This document shows, in pieces, positions 46,347 to 58,557 of a stretch of 64,000 nt of DNA. Every line of letters starts with the position of its first letter. Position 1 is the first letter of the stretch. Position numbers and translations under genes: made by a program. A model generated the notes under the pieces. That model was given only the letters and a program-made list of their open reading frames with translations. It was not told where the DNA came from and ran no database searches. The DNA comes from Pratylenchus scribneri (taxonomy: Eukaryota > Nematoda > Chromadorea > Rhabditida > Pratylenchidae): the NCBI GenBank assembly GCA_030063045.1, contig JAQSEB010000042.1:372001-436000 (forward strand), in the 5' to 3' direction.

Positions 46347-49300
46347 TCAGTCAATAAAGTTATCACCAACCATTTGCGATGTGCCATCCTTATTAGAGCA
46401 ATTCGAATTAGTCTCCTTGTTTATTGCGCTAATTTCCTCTTCTGTTTCAGATTCCTCATAGGATGAATCGGTAAATGATGAATCTTCATTTTTTGTAGTC
46501 CAGTTTGATTTAGCCACTGCATCTTTTAATTCGTCCTTTGTCACAACAATTGGCGTTGATTTAGCCACTGGAATTGTATTAGCGCCTGTTTCCCGATTTG
46601 TTGAATTAGCCACCGGAATAGTATTAGCTCCTGTTGCCCATTTTGACGAATTAACCATGGCATCTTTGACTTCTTCTTTCTTCATACCAATTGGCGCTGT
46701 ATTAGCTCCTGTTGCCCATTTTGATGAATTAAACGCCGGAACAGTATTAGCTCCTGTTGCCCTTGAATTAGCCACCGGAACAGTATTAGCCCCTGTTGCT
46801 CTTGAATTAGCCACTGGAACTGTATTAGCACCTGTTGTCCGTTTTGACGAATTAACCATGGCATCTTTGATTTCTTCTTTCTTCACAACAATTGGCATTT
46901 CAATGCGATCATTGGCATTTGGGTAACAGTGGAAGCAAATCTTAGGCCACCAAGGTCCTTCTTTACTCTCCGTTTTAGCAGATTGTATGTGCTGTTCCGT
47001 CCCATGCCAAACATTCATATACTTTGGACTCATATTAAACTGAAAATATTGTTGATTTAAATTTTTCAAAAAAGATTTTACAACAGGATATGTGAGATAA
47101 TAGACTATCCCCAAATGACCCTAACACTGATGACATATGGGGGTTACCTTTACATTGGTGATTAAAAATCTGTATCCAGACCAGTGTTGCACAAAACGTC
47201 CTCGTCTTCGTCCGTCCTCTCGTCTCGTCCTTAGTAAAGACGGGCGAACGAAAATTTGAAAAAGCAGGACGGACGAGAGGACGGACGAGCGAAAATTGAA
47301 AAAGAGGGGACGGACGAGAGGACGGACGAGCGACAAAAGAAAGGACGAGACGATAGAAAAAGGCAAAAAAGGCAGGCAATAGGCAAAAGAAAATCAATAA
47401 AAAAATAAATAAATCTATTATTTGTATTAGTTTTATTATATTATTGCCCTATATTTAGCTATTTCAATTTCCAAATTAGTTTGAATAAATTTTATTGTCT
47501 TTTTTTTTATATATTTTTGAAATTTTAAAAATTTATTGAAAGACGAGAAAGGACGAGAACGGGACGAGCGGACGGACGAGAGAAAATGAAAAAATAAAGG
47601 ACAGACGAGCGGACGGACGATAGAAAATGAAAAAATAGGGGACGGACGAAAGAAAATGAAAAAATAAAGGACAGACGAGCGGACGGACGATAGAAAATTG
47701 TGGTGAACGATCTTGGCAAGAAAATAATACTCCCGATCCACCCCCAATTCCCTCATTAGTTCCGCCCATATTGTGCCTTATTTAATGAACCCAATTTCCC
47801 CATTAGGCATTCATTCTATTCATTTGATTCACTTTTATTCCTTATTCCCTAAATAATTCCCCAACTCATTTGCTGACCAAAATATTCTTATCAACGTTCA
47901 TTTATTTAATATCGTCTCAATAAAGAATTTGGCCTTTCTTATATTTGGAAAGAGTAATTGGAATATATTTGGAAAGAAATAAAAGAAGAGTCTAAAGGGG
48001 TACCACAAAAATGAAAAAATAGGGGACGGACGAAAGAAAATGAAAAAATAAGGGACGGACGAGAGGACGGACGAGAGAAAAATTGAAAAATAGGGGCGGA
48101 CGAGAGGACGGACGTCTCGAATTTTGTGCAACATTGATCCAGACCCAGTCAACCGATAAGTATTCTCATCCCCATTCCCCCCAAATGTTCATCCATCATA
48201 AATTAGCAAATAGAAAAAAATGAAGGCTAGATTCTTGTTTTACTAATTATCCCCTTTCCCTTTTAAGAAAAACCCTTTTTAAATTAATCATTTTTTGGCA
48301 GTGTATTAAGTTCAGCAATATTTTTACCTGTGCCATGCCATATTTTACACGTGTTTGCACAGGAGGATTGAATAACTCCTCCAATGATATATCTTTAATT
48401 CGATATCCCTTTTGAAGAACAATATTCGATCTGTATTTCATCCAATACCAATGACCAATCACCGGATTACCAACAATCCTATAAAATAAACAATAAATTA
48501 ATAATTTTGTTTAAATTAATTACTTTTCTGGCCGATCAGAATAAATCTGGTTATCGAATTTTTTCTCGGATTCATTGTAAAGTAGGAAAACTGCGTCGCC
48601 ACATTCTTTCCTAACAGTGAATAATACAGCCAAAACAGTTTTAAACCCGCCAGTGGATTTCGGATTTGCCGATTGCTTTTGTATAATTGGAATATGTTGT
48701 CCAATGAAATCCTTCTCTAAAGATGGCATCTTCTTGATTGAAGCAGAAGTTCCTTCCTCTAAGGCATAAGCTTGGTGCATTCTCTTGGCCAAATCCTCAT
48801 CCTCAAGTGAGCCTTTCCCCTCTTTCTCATCTCGTAAAGATGGGTAACATTTTCGGCAGAGCCAAGGCCACCATCCTTTGTCCAGAACAAAGTTATCTAT
48901 ATTCGCCAAAGTCACATCACATGGATAAGTTGTATGCCAAACATTCGAATAGGAGTGCAAAACTTTAAAATGTATAAAATTATTAAAAATTTAAGCAATT
49001 CACCACAACCTGAGCACATTTTCCATCCCGAATACGCGTAACAGCACATTCCTTTGTTTTCTTGCAACCAAATACGGTGATTTGATAATCTTTGTGCGGT
49101 AATTCCAAATATTCCAACTCAAACCATTTGCCTAGTAAGTCATCAACGTTGAATTTTAAGCTATAAAAATGTTGTTTTCATCAAGCAATTTTCTATTCAC
49201 CCACCTTTTATGGAATTGTGCATAGCATTTTCGGTTGAATTTTTCCGATTTAGTGTCCCAGAAAAGGAATACCCCAACATCATCATCATTGCCATCAAAA

Positions 49301-52145
49301 CCAACTCGATTAATCATATAAACGGCAATGGCGAATTTTTTTGGTGCAATGGAATTTGGAGTAGAGATGTTCAAATTGCTAAAAATTATGTGTAAGCAAT
49401 TTAGAGTAGAGAGCTTCAGATAGTTTAAGCAGTTGGATTTTATAGCCCAAACTGATGGCTGGATATTGAACATATGAAACTTAAAGTTTCGGCTAATTAT
49501 ATTCAAATAACTTAAAAATGGCTTAAGGCCATATTAATCAAAAACCAAAGACAAATGTTCAAAATACCATTATAATATAAATTAAATGTCAAATTTGGAA
49601 TTATTAATTGCATTTCATCATTTTTATTGGTTTATTTTACCCAAAAATGGTGAGAATGGAAATAGCCAAACGCCAAACCACAAGACCCTTGAAAAGATTA
49701 ATACTTTACCTGGATGATGCTAACAACTTTTTATCCATTCTAGGTTCTTCCAATTCCTTTACATTGCTTTTATCCTCCATTCCACTATTCAATAAATCAT
49801 TGCCGTCCATTTTAGGAGTGCTGCCTTGATCCTTCTAAATTCAATTAAAATATTATAAATTTGTGTTCCTCACAATTCCAACGACCACCCATGCTACACT
49901 TCTCTTCTCCAAACTGAAAACCATTGTGGCCTGCATTGTTGTGAATGTTTTGTTCTTTACCTTTAAAATAAGGATGTTTATTAAATTGTACAAAATAGAA
50001 AAAGAGAAAATCTAATAGGCAAAATAATTTTAATGGTTCATATTAAGGTACTAAACCGATTTTGGTAGGATAAAAACTTTAGCCGATTTTGGCTATAGGT
50101 TCAAAACTTAAACCGATTTGATTTTAGGTTCAAAACTTAAATCGATTTTGGTTTTAGGTTCAAAACTTAAACCGATTTGATTTTAGGTTCAAAACTTAAA
50201 CTGATTTGATTTTAGGTTCAAAATTTAAATCGATTTTGGTTTTAGGTTCAAAACTTAAACCGATTTGATTTTAGGTTCAAAACTTAAACTGATTTGATTT
50301 TAGGTTCAAAACTTAAACTGATTTGATTTTAGGTTCAAAACTTAAACCGATTTGATTTTAGGTTCAAAACTTAAACTGATTTGATTTTAGGTTCAAAACT
50401 TAAACTGATTTGCTTTTAGTTTCAAAACTTAAACTGATTTGATTTTAGGTTCAAAACTTAAACTGATTTGATTTTAGGTTCAAAACTTAAACTGATTTGA
50501 TTTTAGGTTCAAAACTTAAACTGATTTGCTTTTAGTTTCAAAACTTAAACCGATTTTGGTCTTAGGTTAAAAACTTAAACCTGTTTTAAAACTTAAATCG
50601 ATTTTCATTTTAGTTTCAAAACTTAAACCGATTTTGGTCTTAGGTTAAAAACTTAAACCTGTTTTAAAACTTAAATCGATTTTCATTTTAGATTCAAAAC
50701 TTAAACCATTTTAAATATTTTTTTATAAATTAATTCTAAATCTCCAAGTAATTTCCATCCACTCACTTGGGCATCAAGTAAATAATGAAATTGATCCGTA
50801 ACACAATCAAGCCATGGAAAATCCGCCAAATTCTCCACTCCAATTTCTTCTCCAGTGTAAACAATTTCAAATTGTAACTAAAATAACACTTTAAATTTTA
50901 TAAATTTTTAATTATTTTACATTTGTACTCGGCAATTTCCGAACAATTAAATCATTATTCGAATTTTGCTTGCTTTGTTGCGGACAGTCCAATGCAATAA
51001 TCATAGGCGGTTCATAAATGCCAAGTGGACTAAAAAAATTTAAAATTTAATGTGAAAAACCCGAAAAACGAACATTGGCCAATATTCCCGAAATTCACTT
51101 CCTTTCGTCCTATCACCACCACAAATTGCAATGGCCAATTTCGCTTGCTTATTCAGCATAAAACAAATTTTTGGCGAATTCCTCACACCATTGCTCGCCG
51201 GACAAATTCCTTCCAATAAGAGGCCTTCTTCGCGCGATTCCATGCAAAGTTGTTTTACAATTCCATACTTAAAATTGATAAATATTAATATTGGAATTTT
51301 GGCAAATTCCTGAATTTACTAAAGATGCTGGGCTGGTAAATTTTGGAAATCTCGGCTTCTTGTAAACCCAGAGATTCGAGAATAGGCTCATTCGACTCAG
51401 AATGGTCGATTTAGCCTATGAATTTTCAATTTCGAACTGATATGACCTTGTTTTGAAAAATTGAACCGTTGTTTAAATCTAAACTGGTTTTGGTTTACTA
51501 ACTTTTGCCAAAGTTTTATTTCGGGTCTTAAATTGAAATTTCGTAGACTAAATCGACCATGCTGATTCGAATGAGCCTATTTTCGAGTCTCTGGGTTACC
51601 ATGAAGCCGAAATTTTCAAAATTTACCGGTTAAAACATCTTGTAAATTCAGCAATTTATTCATTTCCCATAGGAGATTAAATAATTATTTTCTAATGGTT
51701 TTATTAACCTCCTCATAATCCCATGGCTTCAATTGACTCGAATTCAAATGTGTCCATTGCGGTGATGACCCAATTGTGTAAGATCTTAAAATACCAAAAA
51801 TATATTAATGCTAAATTATTATAAAAATTTTTACAAATTAATTTTGAGGGCATAAAGCTGGTCCGAATACATGCAAATTTGTTCTTTATCCCAACTGACA
51901 GCCGGAAGATACTTAAAATATTTGTTTATATTTGTATCGAAATTTAGAATTTAAAAACCTCCACATTTTCTGGTCCAAAAAGCGGGCATATCGGAATGGA
52001 CAAAGCATTTCGATTTTGTAAAACTGGGGCTTGGCCAAATTGCTTTAAGCTTGACAAATCCGGCGGGAAGAACACTGGCAGTATTAACTATATTTATTAA
52101 ATAAATTTTGAAGGCGATGGAAATTTTCGTCTCAGCCATTTCCAT
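46347..52145 (-). CDS. unrecognised multi-module protein with W-W/CxxC modules
   Basis: About 13 exons can be followed from an ATG at 52145 to a TGA at 46347. Segments include SKCFVHSDMPAFWTRKCG (first exon), YLPAVSWDKEQICMYSDQLY (51.9 kb), SPKICFMLNKQAKLAIAICG (51.1 kb), then paired modules: 49.0-49.4 kb plus 48.5-48.96 kb (LLGKWFELEYLELP, SNVWHTTYP, WWPWLCRKCYP) and 48.33-48.48 kb plus 46.35-47.04 kb (VGNPVIGHWYWMKY, MNVWHGTEQ, GPWWPKICFHCYP). Each module thus holds a VWH motif and a W-W-x-x-C-x-x-C knuckle. The last exon adds a 14-residue Ser/Thr-Ala repeat (ATGANTVPVANS and variants) and an acidic tail. No family recognised; exon ends around 49-50 kb are approximate. Confidence 0.55.
47182..48136. 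mobile_element. hAT-like MITE 2 with 8-bp target duplication
   Basis: A 955-bp element in an intron of the multi-module gene. It begins CAGTGTTGCACAAAACGTC and ends as the near-inverse (GTTTTGTGCAACATTG-like). The exact 8-bp duplication ATCCAGAC stands at 47174-47181 and 48137-48144, the hallmark of hAT insertions. The interior is made of GGACGGACGAGAGGACGGAC and GAAAATGAAAAAATA repeats in both orientations and has no transposase. The SVRPLVRP-type frames it produces are repeat artefacts. Confidence 0.87.
50045..50710. repeat. ~29-bp minisatellite in intron of the multi-module gene
   Basis: About 23 units of TTAGGTTCAAAACTTAAACT+GATTTGATT, with GATTTTGGT variants and a longer degenerate form at the right end (50,560-50,700). 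It lies between the exons at about 49.9 kb and 50.77 kb. Confidence 0.92.
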
Positions 52146-52161
52146 TATCTACTTAAGCCTA

Positions 52162-52536
52162 TTAAATGCATTTTAGATCATTTAATTTGGTTATTTGGAT
52201 GGCGAGCTGCAACTCATCAAAATCACTGATGAGACGGAAGTGGCCCAAATCGAATTTTATTTGGAATATTTTGCAAACCTCAAGAATTGTTTCCTGCGAA
52301 TTGCCCATCAAATACATCTTTTGAATAACCGTTGTCCGCACAATATCATCAATTTGCTCGTACTTCTTCGATTTGTTCGCTTTGTACCATTTTCCGGTGG
52401 TGAATTCTTCGCCGGTTTGCCATGGTCGAGTTATCAAATTGATCGGATCTTTTAGCCGAAATAAATGCGCAACTCCACGTTCGGCAGCCTTTCCTACACC
52501 AAGACATAGCACAAAGTCGTTGCTTTCCAATAACAT
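52162..52536 (-). CDS. hypothetical protein, 124 aa
   Basis: An open frame with an ATG at 52536 and protein-like composition (FVLCLGVGKAAERGVAHLFR, LITRPWQTGEEFTTGKWYKA, LISDFDELQLAIQITKLN). No domain is recognised. Its stop lies only 16 bases before the ATG of the multi-module gene on the same strand, so it may be a 5' exon of that gene separated by a small unrecognised intron or a sequence error, or the first cistron of an overlapping transcript. I found no splice pair restoring one frame. Confidence 0.4.
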   Translation of the reverse strand: MLLESNDFVLCLGVGKAAERGVAHLFRLKDPINLITRPWQTGEEFTTGKWYKANKSKKYEQIDDIVRTTVIQKMYLMGNSQETILEVCKIFQIKFDLGHFRLISDFDELQLAIQITKLNDLKCI

Positions 52537-53428
52537 CGAATGGTGATTTGTTAATAAATTAGTAGGTAAATGTAAATGTGCTAGATCTTTTTATGCACTA
52601 TATCCAAGGTTTTGATCTGAATTGTTTTAAAATTTTTAATTTATGATGAATTTTTATTGAATGGTTTTGAAGATGAATGAAATTTTGGGGATTGGGATTT
52701 ATTTTACATTTACCTATCCTATCTATAATTTACATCAAACATCACTATTTGGGATTTTTTTGGATGATTGAGGTTGGAAATGAGACGAGATTAAGAACGA
52801 AATGATAGCTTGATTGACTCGCAAGTGATTTTGAGTGAAGGAAATTCTAAAAAATAGATTGCTGTACTACTTACTCATCAGCGTATTTTGTTTTATTAGC
52901 TAAATGGGAGTGCTGAATGTCGGCCATTTTCGCCTAACAATGGCTCCAAACCTAGTTCCATTTTCCGCATTTAATAATGACTTAAAAGTTTGAAAAATGA
53001 TGACGAATCGAATAAAAACGTGCGCGTGCTATGTTAGTCCTTTCCCTTTCCAGAGTTTTCAGTTTTCACCGAAACGATACGAAAAAGGAAAAAGTCTACA
53101 TTTAAGACATTTTATCCAAACCGGTTTTCATTTTCAGTTTTCACTTTTCATCAATTTTCAAGGATATTAAACCAAAAAAAAACCAAAATACTTTGCTTTT
53201 TGATTTAGCATATTTGAAAACTCAAAATATGATTTTAACAAATGTTAAATTAGAAAAAATATACCTAGTTGATTGAAATGGTTTATATGAATTTTCTAAC
53301 TTGTAAATCATTCTCATCGACCAATTATTTTAAATAATTCCAGAAATCAACAAACATTTATTGCCGCCCTCACCTAGCCTGGTTCTATCGAAAAAAATTA
53401 TTTTTAAATTCAACTGAAATTAATAAAA
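52537..53428. other. divergent promoter region
   Basis: Non-coding, between a minus-strand and a plus-strand gene that point away from each other, so it should hold both promoters. The part near 53,060-53,160 is CAGTTTTCA/TTTTCATTTTCA-rich. No TATA-type element could be assigned with confidence. Confidence 0.35.
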
Positions 53429-54864
53429 ATGTCTGATGAACTTTTTGAATTGAAGGAAATGGTTAGAAAATTGGAAGCAAAAAATGCGGAATTGGTGGAG
53501 AAAAATGACAAATTGGAAGGAAAAAATGCGGAATTAATGGAGAAAATAGACAAAATGAAAGAGGAAAATGAATCGCTGAAGGCGGAAAATTCTCAGGTTT
53601 TTTGCTTAAATTCAAAATAAATACAAAATATTAAATGAATCTTAATTTGTGCAGCTAAAAAACCCGACCAAAACCGAAGCAACAGTTGCGGTTCAAACTT
53701 CACAGCAGCAAGTGGAAGGAGAAAAGCTCAAATCCAAAAGGTAAAAAACCCAAATAATATCCATATTTCTAAGTAATATTTATATTTAGATTTTTCAAAA
53801 ATTGGCTATTATTCGAAACATTGCCGTGGATTAATCGAAAAGAATTGGCCAATTCGTCAATGAGCACCGCAAGCGAAACATTCCGACAATTTTGTTGGCC
53901 AAAACTTCACGGAAATGTGAAACCGCATAAAATTGAATCGCTGAAAATTTCTGCAGCCCACTTAGAATTGGGAAATTTTCGAGCAATGGTTCATCTACAC
54001 ACTGGCATGGGTTGGAGAAGGGAAGAGATTATTGTTCCAATCGCTTCAATTCCGCCACTGGATTATATTTTGGGCATCGAACGAATTGAAATAAAGTTAT
54101 ATTAAATAATCACGGATATAAATTTGAATAATTTATTAGCTTTGTGAATGACGAAGTTGTGAATTTCTTCAAAAGCATTGAAAACTTACTCCAAAATTGC
54201 AAACTTCAAATGGCAATTTTGAACAAAAAACGCAATGCTTCTACTTCTTCTATGCGAGCTTTGATGGATTGTTTGGGCAATAAAATATACCTATTGCGAA
54301 TTGAAAGGCGGCCTAATGAGCTCCGTTTGAATGATTTCAATAAACATTTTCCTGGATTTATCGACAATATTCAATTCATTCAAAATTGGAGCAGCAATTC
54401 GAACATTGATGAAATTGATACAATTTTGAAATGGCTGACGAAACAATCAAATGATGGAAAACAAAAACTTCTTGAGTTCAGGCGCCATTATGATGAAAAA
54501 TTTATGTCATTCTTTATCAGTCGCATCAATGAGGTTAATTGAAATTATTATTATTTTTTACTAATTATAACTATAATTATTTTTTTAGGAATTTTCCATT
54601 TCGAATTCACCTTCCAACTTTCTAATTGCTATTGAATGCAACGAAAATTATGAAGTATTTACTCATCAAGAGAATGTGCGAACCAACGAAATTTTGACAA
54701 TATACCGCAAAAATAGGGACAATGGATGGGGCGAATATTCTAATTACTACATTATTGAGCGCTATCCAAAAGGAGAAGAACATTGGAAAGAAGACTGGGA
54801 GAATAAAATTCGAGAATATTTCAGAGCACAGAATACATCCATCTCAATAAATATTGACGCATAA
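53429..54864 (+). CDS. hypothetical protein with N-terminal coiled coil
   Basis: Five exons with consistent phases: 53429-53596, 53655-53740, 53790-54095, 54140-54533, 54589-54864 (about 409 residues). The first 56 residues form a heptad-like coiled coil (LEAKNAELVEKNDKLEGKNA). A short Thr/Gln/Lys linker follows, then a globular region: ...FETLPWINRKELANSSMST, HLELGNFRAMVHLHTGMGWR, FFKSIENLLQNCKLQMAI, IYLLRIERRPNELRLNDFNK and a C-terminal NYYIIERYPKGEEHWKEDWE. The layout (coiled coil, a W-x-x-I/L helical segment, then leucine-containing strands) recalls nematode F-box-associated families, but I do not see a convincing F-box. Codon use is like the F-box gene at 32.7 kb. Confidence 0.7.
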
Positions 54865-55837
54865 AAACATTGATTGATGATTGATTAAATAATTTTTTTT
54901 GTTGTTTTCCATATTATGAGAGCTAGATGAATTTAAATTAAACTTATTTGAAAGCTCGTTGATCAATTGCGATGATCGGAACTCGGAAGAGTGAACAAAG
55001 ATAAAACACTTCAGAAGTAGAGATTCTTCGGAATTCTCCTCCCGGATGTTCGAATTATTACTGTGAAAGACCAAAAGTCAAAATCACATTGATAGCGGAC
55101 TTATCTATCAATTTCCTCCATTCGTTGTTAATATAAAACTCAATGTGAAAGCAAAAAATTAGACCAAATAAATGTTGCTGATTGAGATAATATGCTTATG
55201 CTCCCTTTCCCTTTTATCAATTAATTGTTTAAAAATGAATGACGGGCAAATAAATAATAAGAAGATTGTGCATTGGACAAATTTGGGTGATATGGGAATG
55301 GGAAATTGAAGGGTTTAATAATGGTGAAAATATTGAATGTTTGGAAGCGCAGATCGATAAGGAAACTTTGGATGGTTTTGGGCAGAGAAGAACAATTTTA
55401 CAGCCTCAAATGGGGCGAAAAATCGAAGCAATTTATTATTAATTTTGCTGCTGATAATGTAAAAAGTCCAATCCATAAATTCCTTTTTGGCCAAACCTCT
55501 CCTCCCTTTATTCTTCATTTTTTAAACCAAAAAAGATCCTTTTATCATTATTCCGGAATTCAAATTACCAATTTGCGTGTTCGTCTTCCAATATAAATCA
55601 AATCCAGTATAAAAATTAACTTTGTAAGATTGTAATTAAAATCGACATTGGACTATTCTACAACCAAACATAATTTATTGATATTAGCAATAAAATCTTA
55701 TCCAGTCTCTCTAGGCCCATAGCCTTTTTCTTGACCTATCATAATCCTATTCCCGACCAATCATTACCGTTAAAAATTTTTACCAATCCAATTTTTATCA
55801 AGATTTATGCCCCATTTTTGATTAATAAAATTTTCAG
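54865..55837. other. intergenic region with one doubtful small frame
   Basis: A plus-strand frame at 55306-55596 (96 codons, no introns; ...LWMVLGREEQFYSLKWGEKS...) has fairly protein-like composition but no known domain, signal peptide or paralogue here. It could be a small gene or chance. The rest is AT-rich and unremarkable. Confidence 0.3.
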
Positions 55838-55855
55838 CTTGGACCATCCAATCAA

Positions 55856-58557
55856 ATGGGCACCCCATTCACTGCTGAGGACCAATTGGTGAAACGGTCA
55901 TTGTTTTCCTCAATTTTGGGCGTTGCGAATCGACTTCGAACCACTTCAAAAGAAAATGGTACCGGAAATTCCGGCAATGAACAAACCCAAGAGCAATTTG
56001 GTCATCAAAATTTTGGTAATATTTTTAATTCATTTTAGTGCGTAGACTTGGACTAGTTTTTAGGAAGGCAGAATTACGGTATCCTTTCTGGAGAAAAGGC
56101 GAAATTGTACTTAAGGAGATTATAATTTCCCATAGGGCAGATCATTAATGGAAAAAGTGCAAATTAATTCTTTCCGGAAAAAGTGCAAATTAATTCTTTC
56201 CGCAAAAGTGCAAATTAATTCTTTCCGGAAAAAGTGCAAATTAATTCTTTCCGGAAAAAGTGCAAATTAATTCTTTCCGGAAAAAAGTGCAAATTAATTC
56301 TTTCCGCAAAAGTGCAAATTAATTCTTTCCGGAAAAAGTGCAAATTAATTCTTTCCGGAAAAAGTGCAAATTAATTCTTTCCGGAAAAAGTGCAAATTAA
56401 TTCTTTCCGCAAAAGTGCAAATTAATTCTTTCCGGAAAAAGTGCAAATTAATTCTTTCCGGAAAAAGTGCAAATTAATTCTTTCCTGAAAAAAGTGCAAA
56501 TTAATTCTTTCCGGAAAAAAGTGCAAATTAATTCTTTCCGCAAAAGTGCAAATTAATTCTTTCCGCAAAAGTGCAAATTAATTCTTTCCTGAAAAAAGTG
56601 CAAATTAATTCTTTCCTGAAAAAAGTGCAAATTAATTCTTTCCGCAAAAGTGCAAATTAATTCTTTCCGCAAAAGTGCAAATTAATTCTTTCCGGAAAAA
56701 GTGCAAATTAATTCTTTCCGCAAAAGTGCAAATTAATTCTTTCCGGAAAAAGTGCAAATTAATTCTTTCCGGAAAAAGTGCAAATTAATTCTTTCCTGAA
56801 AAAAGTGCAAATTAATTCTTTCCTGAAAAAAGTGCAAATTAATTCTTTCCTGAAAAAAGTGCAAATTAATTCTTTCCGCAAAAGTGCAAATTAATTCTTT
56901 CCTGAAAAAAGTGCAAATTAATTCTTTCCTGAAAAAAGTGCAAATTAATTCTTTCCTGAAAAAAGTGCAAATTAATTCTTTCCGCAAAAGTGCAAATTAA
57001 TTCTTTCCGCAAAAGTGCAAATTAATTCTTTCCGGAAAAAGTGCAAATTAATTCTTTCCGCAAAAGTGCAAATTAATTCTTTCCGGAAAAAGTGCAAATT
57101 AATTCTTTCCGGAAAAAGTGCAAATTAATTCTTTCCGGAAAAAAGTGCAAATTAATTCTTTCCGCAAAAGTGCAAATTAATTCTTTCCGGAAAAAGTGCA
57201 AATTAATTCTTTCCGGAAAAAGTGCAAATTAATTCTTTCCGGAAAAAGTGCAAATTAATTCTTTCCGCAAAAGTGCAAATTAATTCTTTCCGGAAAAAGT
57301 GCAAATTAATTCTTTCCGGAAAAAGTGCAAATTAATTCTTTCCTGAAAAAAGTGCAAATTAATTCTTTCCGGAAAAAAGTGCAAATTAATTCTTTCCGCA
57401 AAAGTGCAAATTAATTCTTTCCGCAAAAGTGCAAATTAATTCTTTCCTGAAAAAAGTGCAAATTAATTCTTTCCTGAAAAAAGTGCAAATTAATTCTTTC
57501 CGGAAAAAGTGCAAATTATTCTTTCCGCAAAAGTGCAAATTAATTCTTTCCTGAAAAAAGGCAAAATTATTTCTTGATTATAAGTTCTACGGAGGATTAG
57601 AGGAGCAAAAATTATTAACTTATTTTTTTGTCAATTTTTTTGATGAATTTTAAATTAATTTTAAAAATTTTACATTTATTTTGCCCCAAGCAGAACATCA
57701 ACAACCTTGTTGTTCAAGCCAACTTTTCGCTCAAAATGTTCATCAACAATCACAACAACAAATGCCACCAATTTCATTCGAACACGTAGACAATTTATTC
57801 GAATAAGTTAAAGAAAATAATAATTAATTTATTAGGTAACATTTAATTTTTTACATTATTGCGTCCATAAATTTTTAATTTTTTTTTCCAAAATTTATAA
57901 AACTTAAATTCAGCCTCAACAACATTTATCGTTACCTACGGCTCCAATAATTTCTCCTTCAACAAACAAATTCCATACAAATTCTTCACCCTCGGGCCAA
58001 TCTTCACCGACCATTGCATTGGGTCATCAATTCGGCAGACAATTGGATTTAAATGAATTTTTCCTGCAACCAGCAGATCATCCTGCAGTCGAAGTAGCTA
58101 AACATTTTGATGTTTGCTTCGGGCATTCATTAAATTAGATTTTCCTCTTTCTGGAAAATTCCCTCTTTTACAATACCGTATTTTTCCTAAAATGAGCTCC
58201 ATAGATGACTTTAAATTTCAGAGACCATCCAAAGGAGGGGCTTCAAACAAATGGAGAGGGGATTAATAAATTTCAGAGACACTCTAAAGGGGACTTCTAC
58301 ATAATAGGAAAAATATGGTATATTTAATTTAGGCGTCATTTTTAAATATTGGCAAAATTTATTTTCAATATTAAATTCTACAGGTTGGAGAGCAAGAACC
58401 ACAACAATTTGTTCTATCACCTCAAAGTCAGCATGAGATTTATAGGGAAATTGTGCGCGAATGTCAGGCTTTTGAACAAAATGAACAAAAAAGTGGCGGT
58501 GAAAGGCAGGCTCATCAACAAATTGTACAAATGGAAGAGGTGAAATATTTGGGGTAA
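55856..58557 (+). CDS. Gln/Ser-rich hypothetical protein upstream of the bZIP gene
   Basis: Four exons with consistent phases: 55856-56015, 57694-57785, 57914-58093, 58384-58557 (about 201 residues). ATTTTCAG ends at 55,837, 18 bases before the ATG, a plausible cis or spliced-leader acceptor. The protein is rich in Gln, His, Ser and Pro (QTQEQFGHQNF, NVHQQSQQQMPP) with LDLNEFFLQPADHP and YREIVRECQAFEQN. Such composition suits a transcription-factor activation region. It lies 580 bases before, and on the same strand as, the ATF4-like gene, and might be its alternative 5' part: the last exon ends in a usable donor (GAAGAG-GTGAAA), but I found no acceptor in matching phase. Intron 1 is a minisatellite. 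Confidence 0.52.
56150..57560. repeat. 24-27-bp minisatellite in intron 1 of the Gln-rich gene
   Basis: About 54 units of GTGCAAATTAATTCTTTCCG followed by GAAAAA, CAAAA, GAAAAAA or (CCT)GAAAAAA, giving unit lengths of about 24-27 bp. The order of length variants in 56,160-56,600 is largely repeated in 57,020-57,480, which indicates block duplication. Confidence 0.95.

Noticed and set aside
47035..47769. Arg/Pro/Ser-rich SVRPLVRP frames
   Set aside because: They read through the GGACGGACGAGA repeats of a hAT-like MITE.
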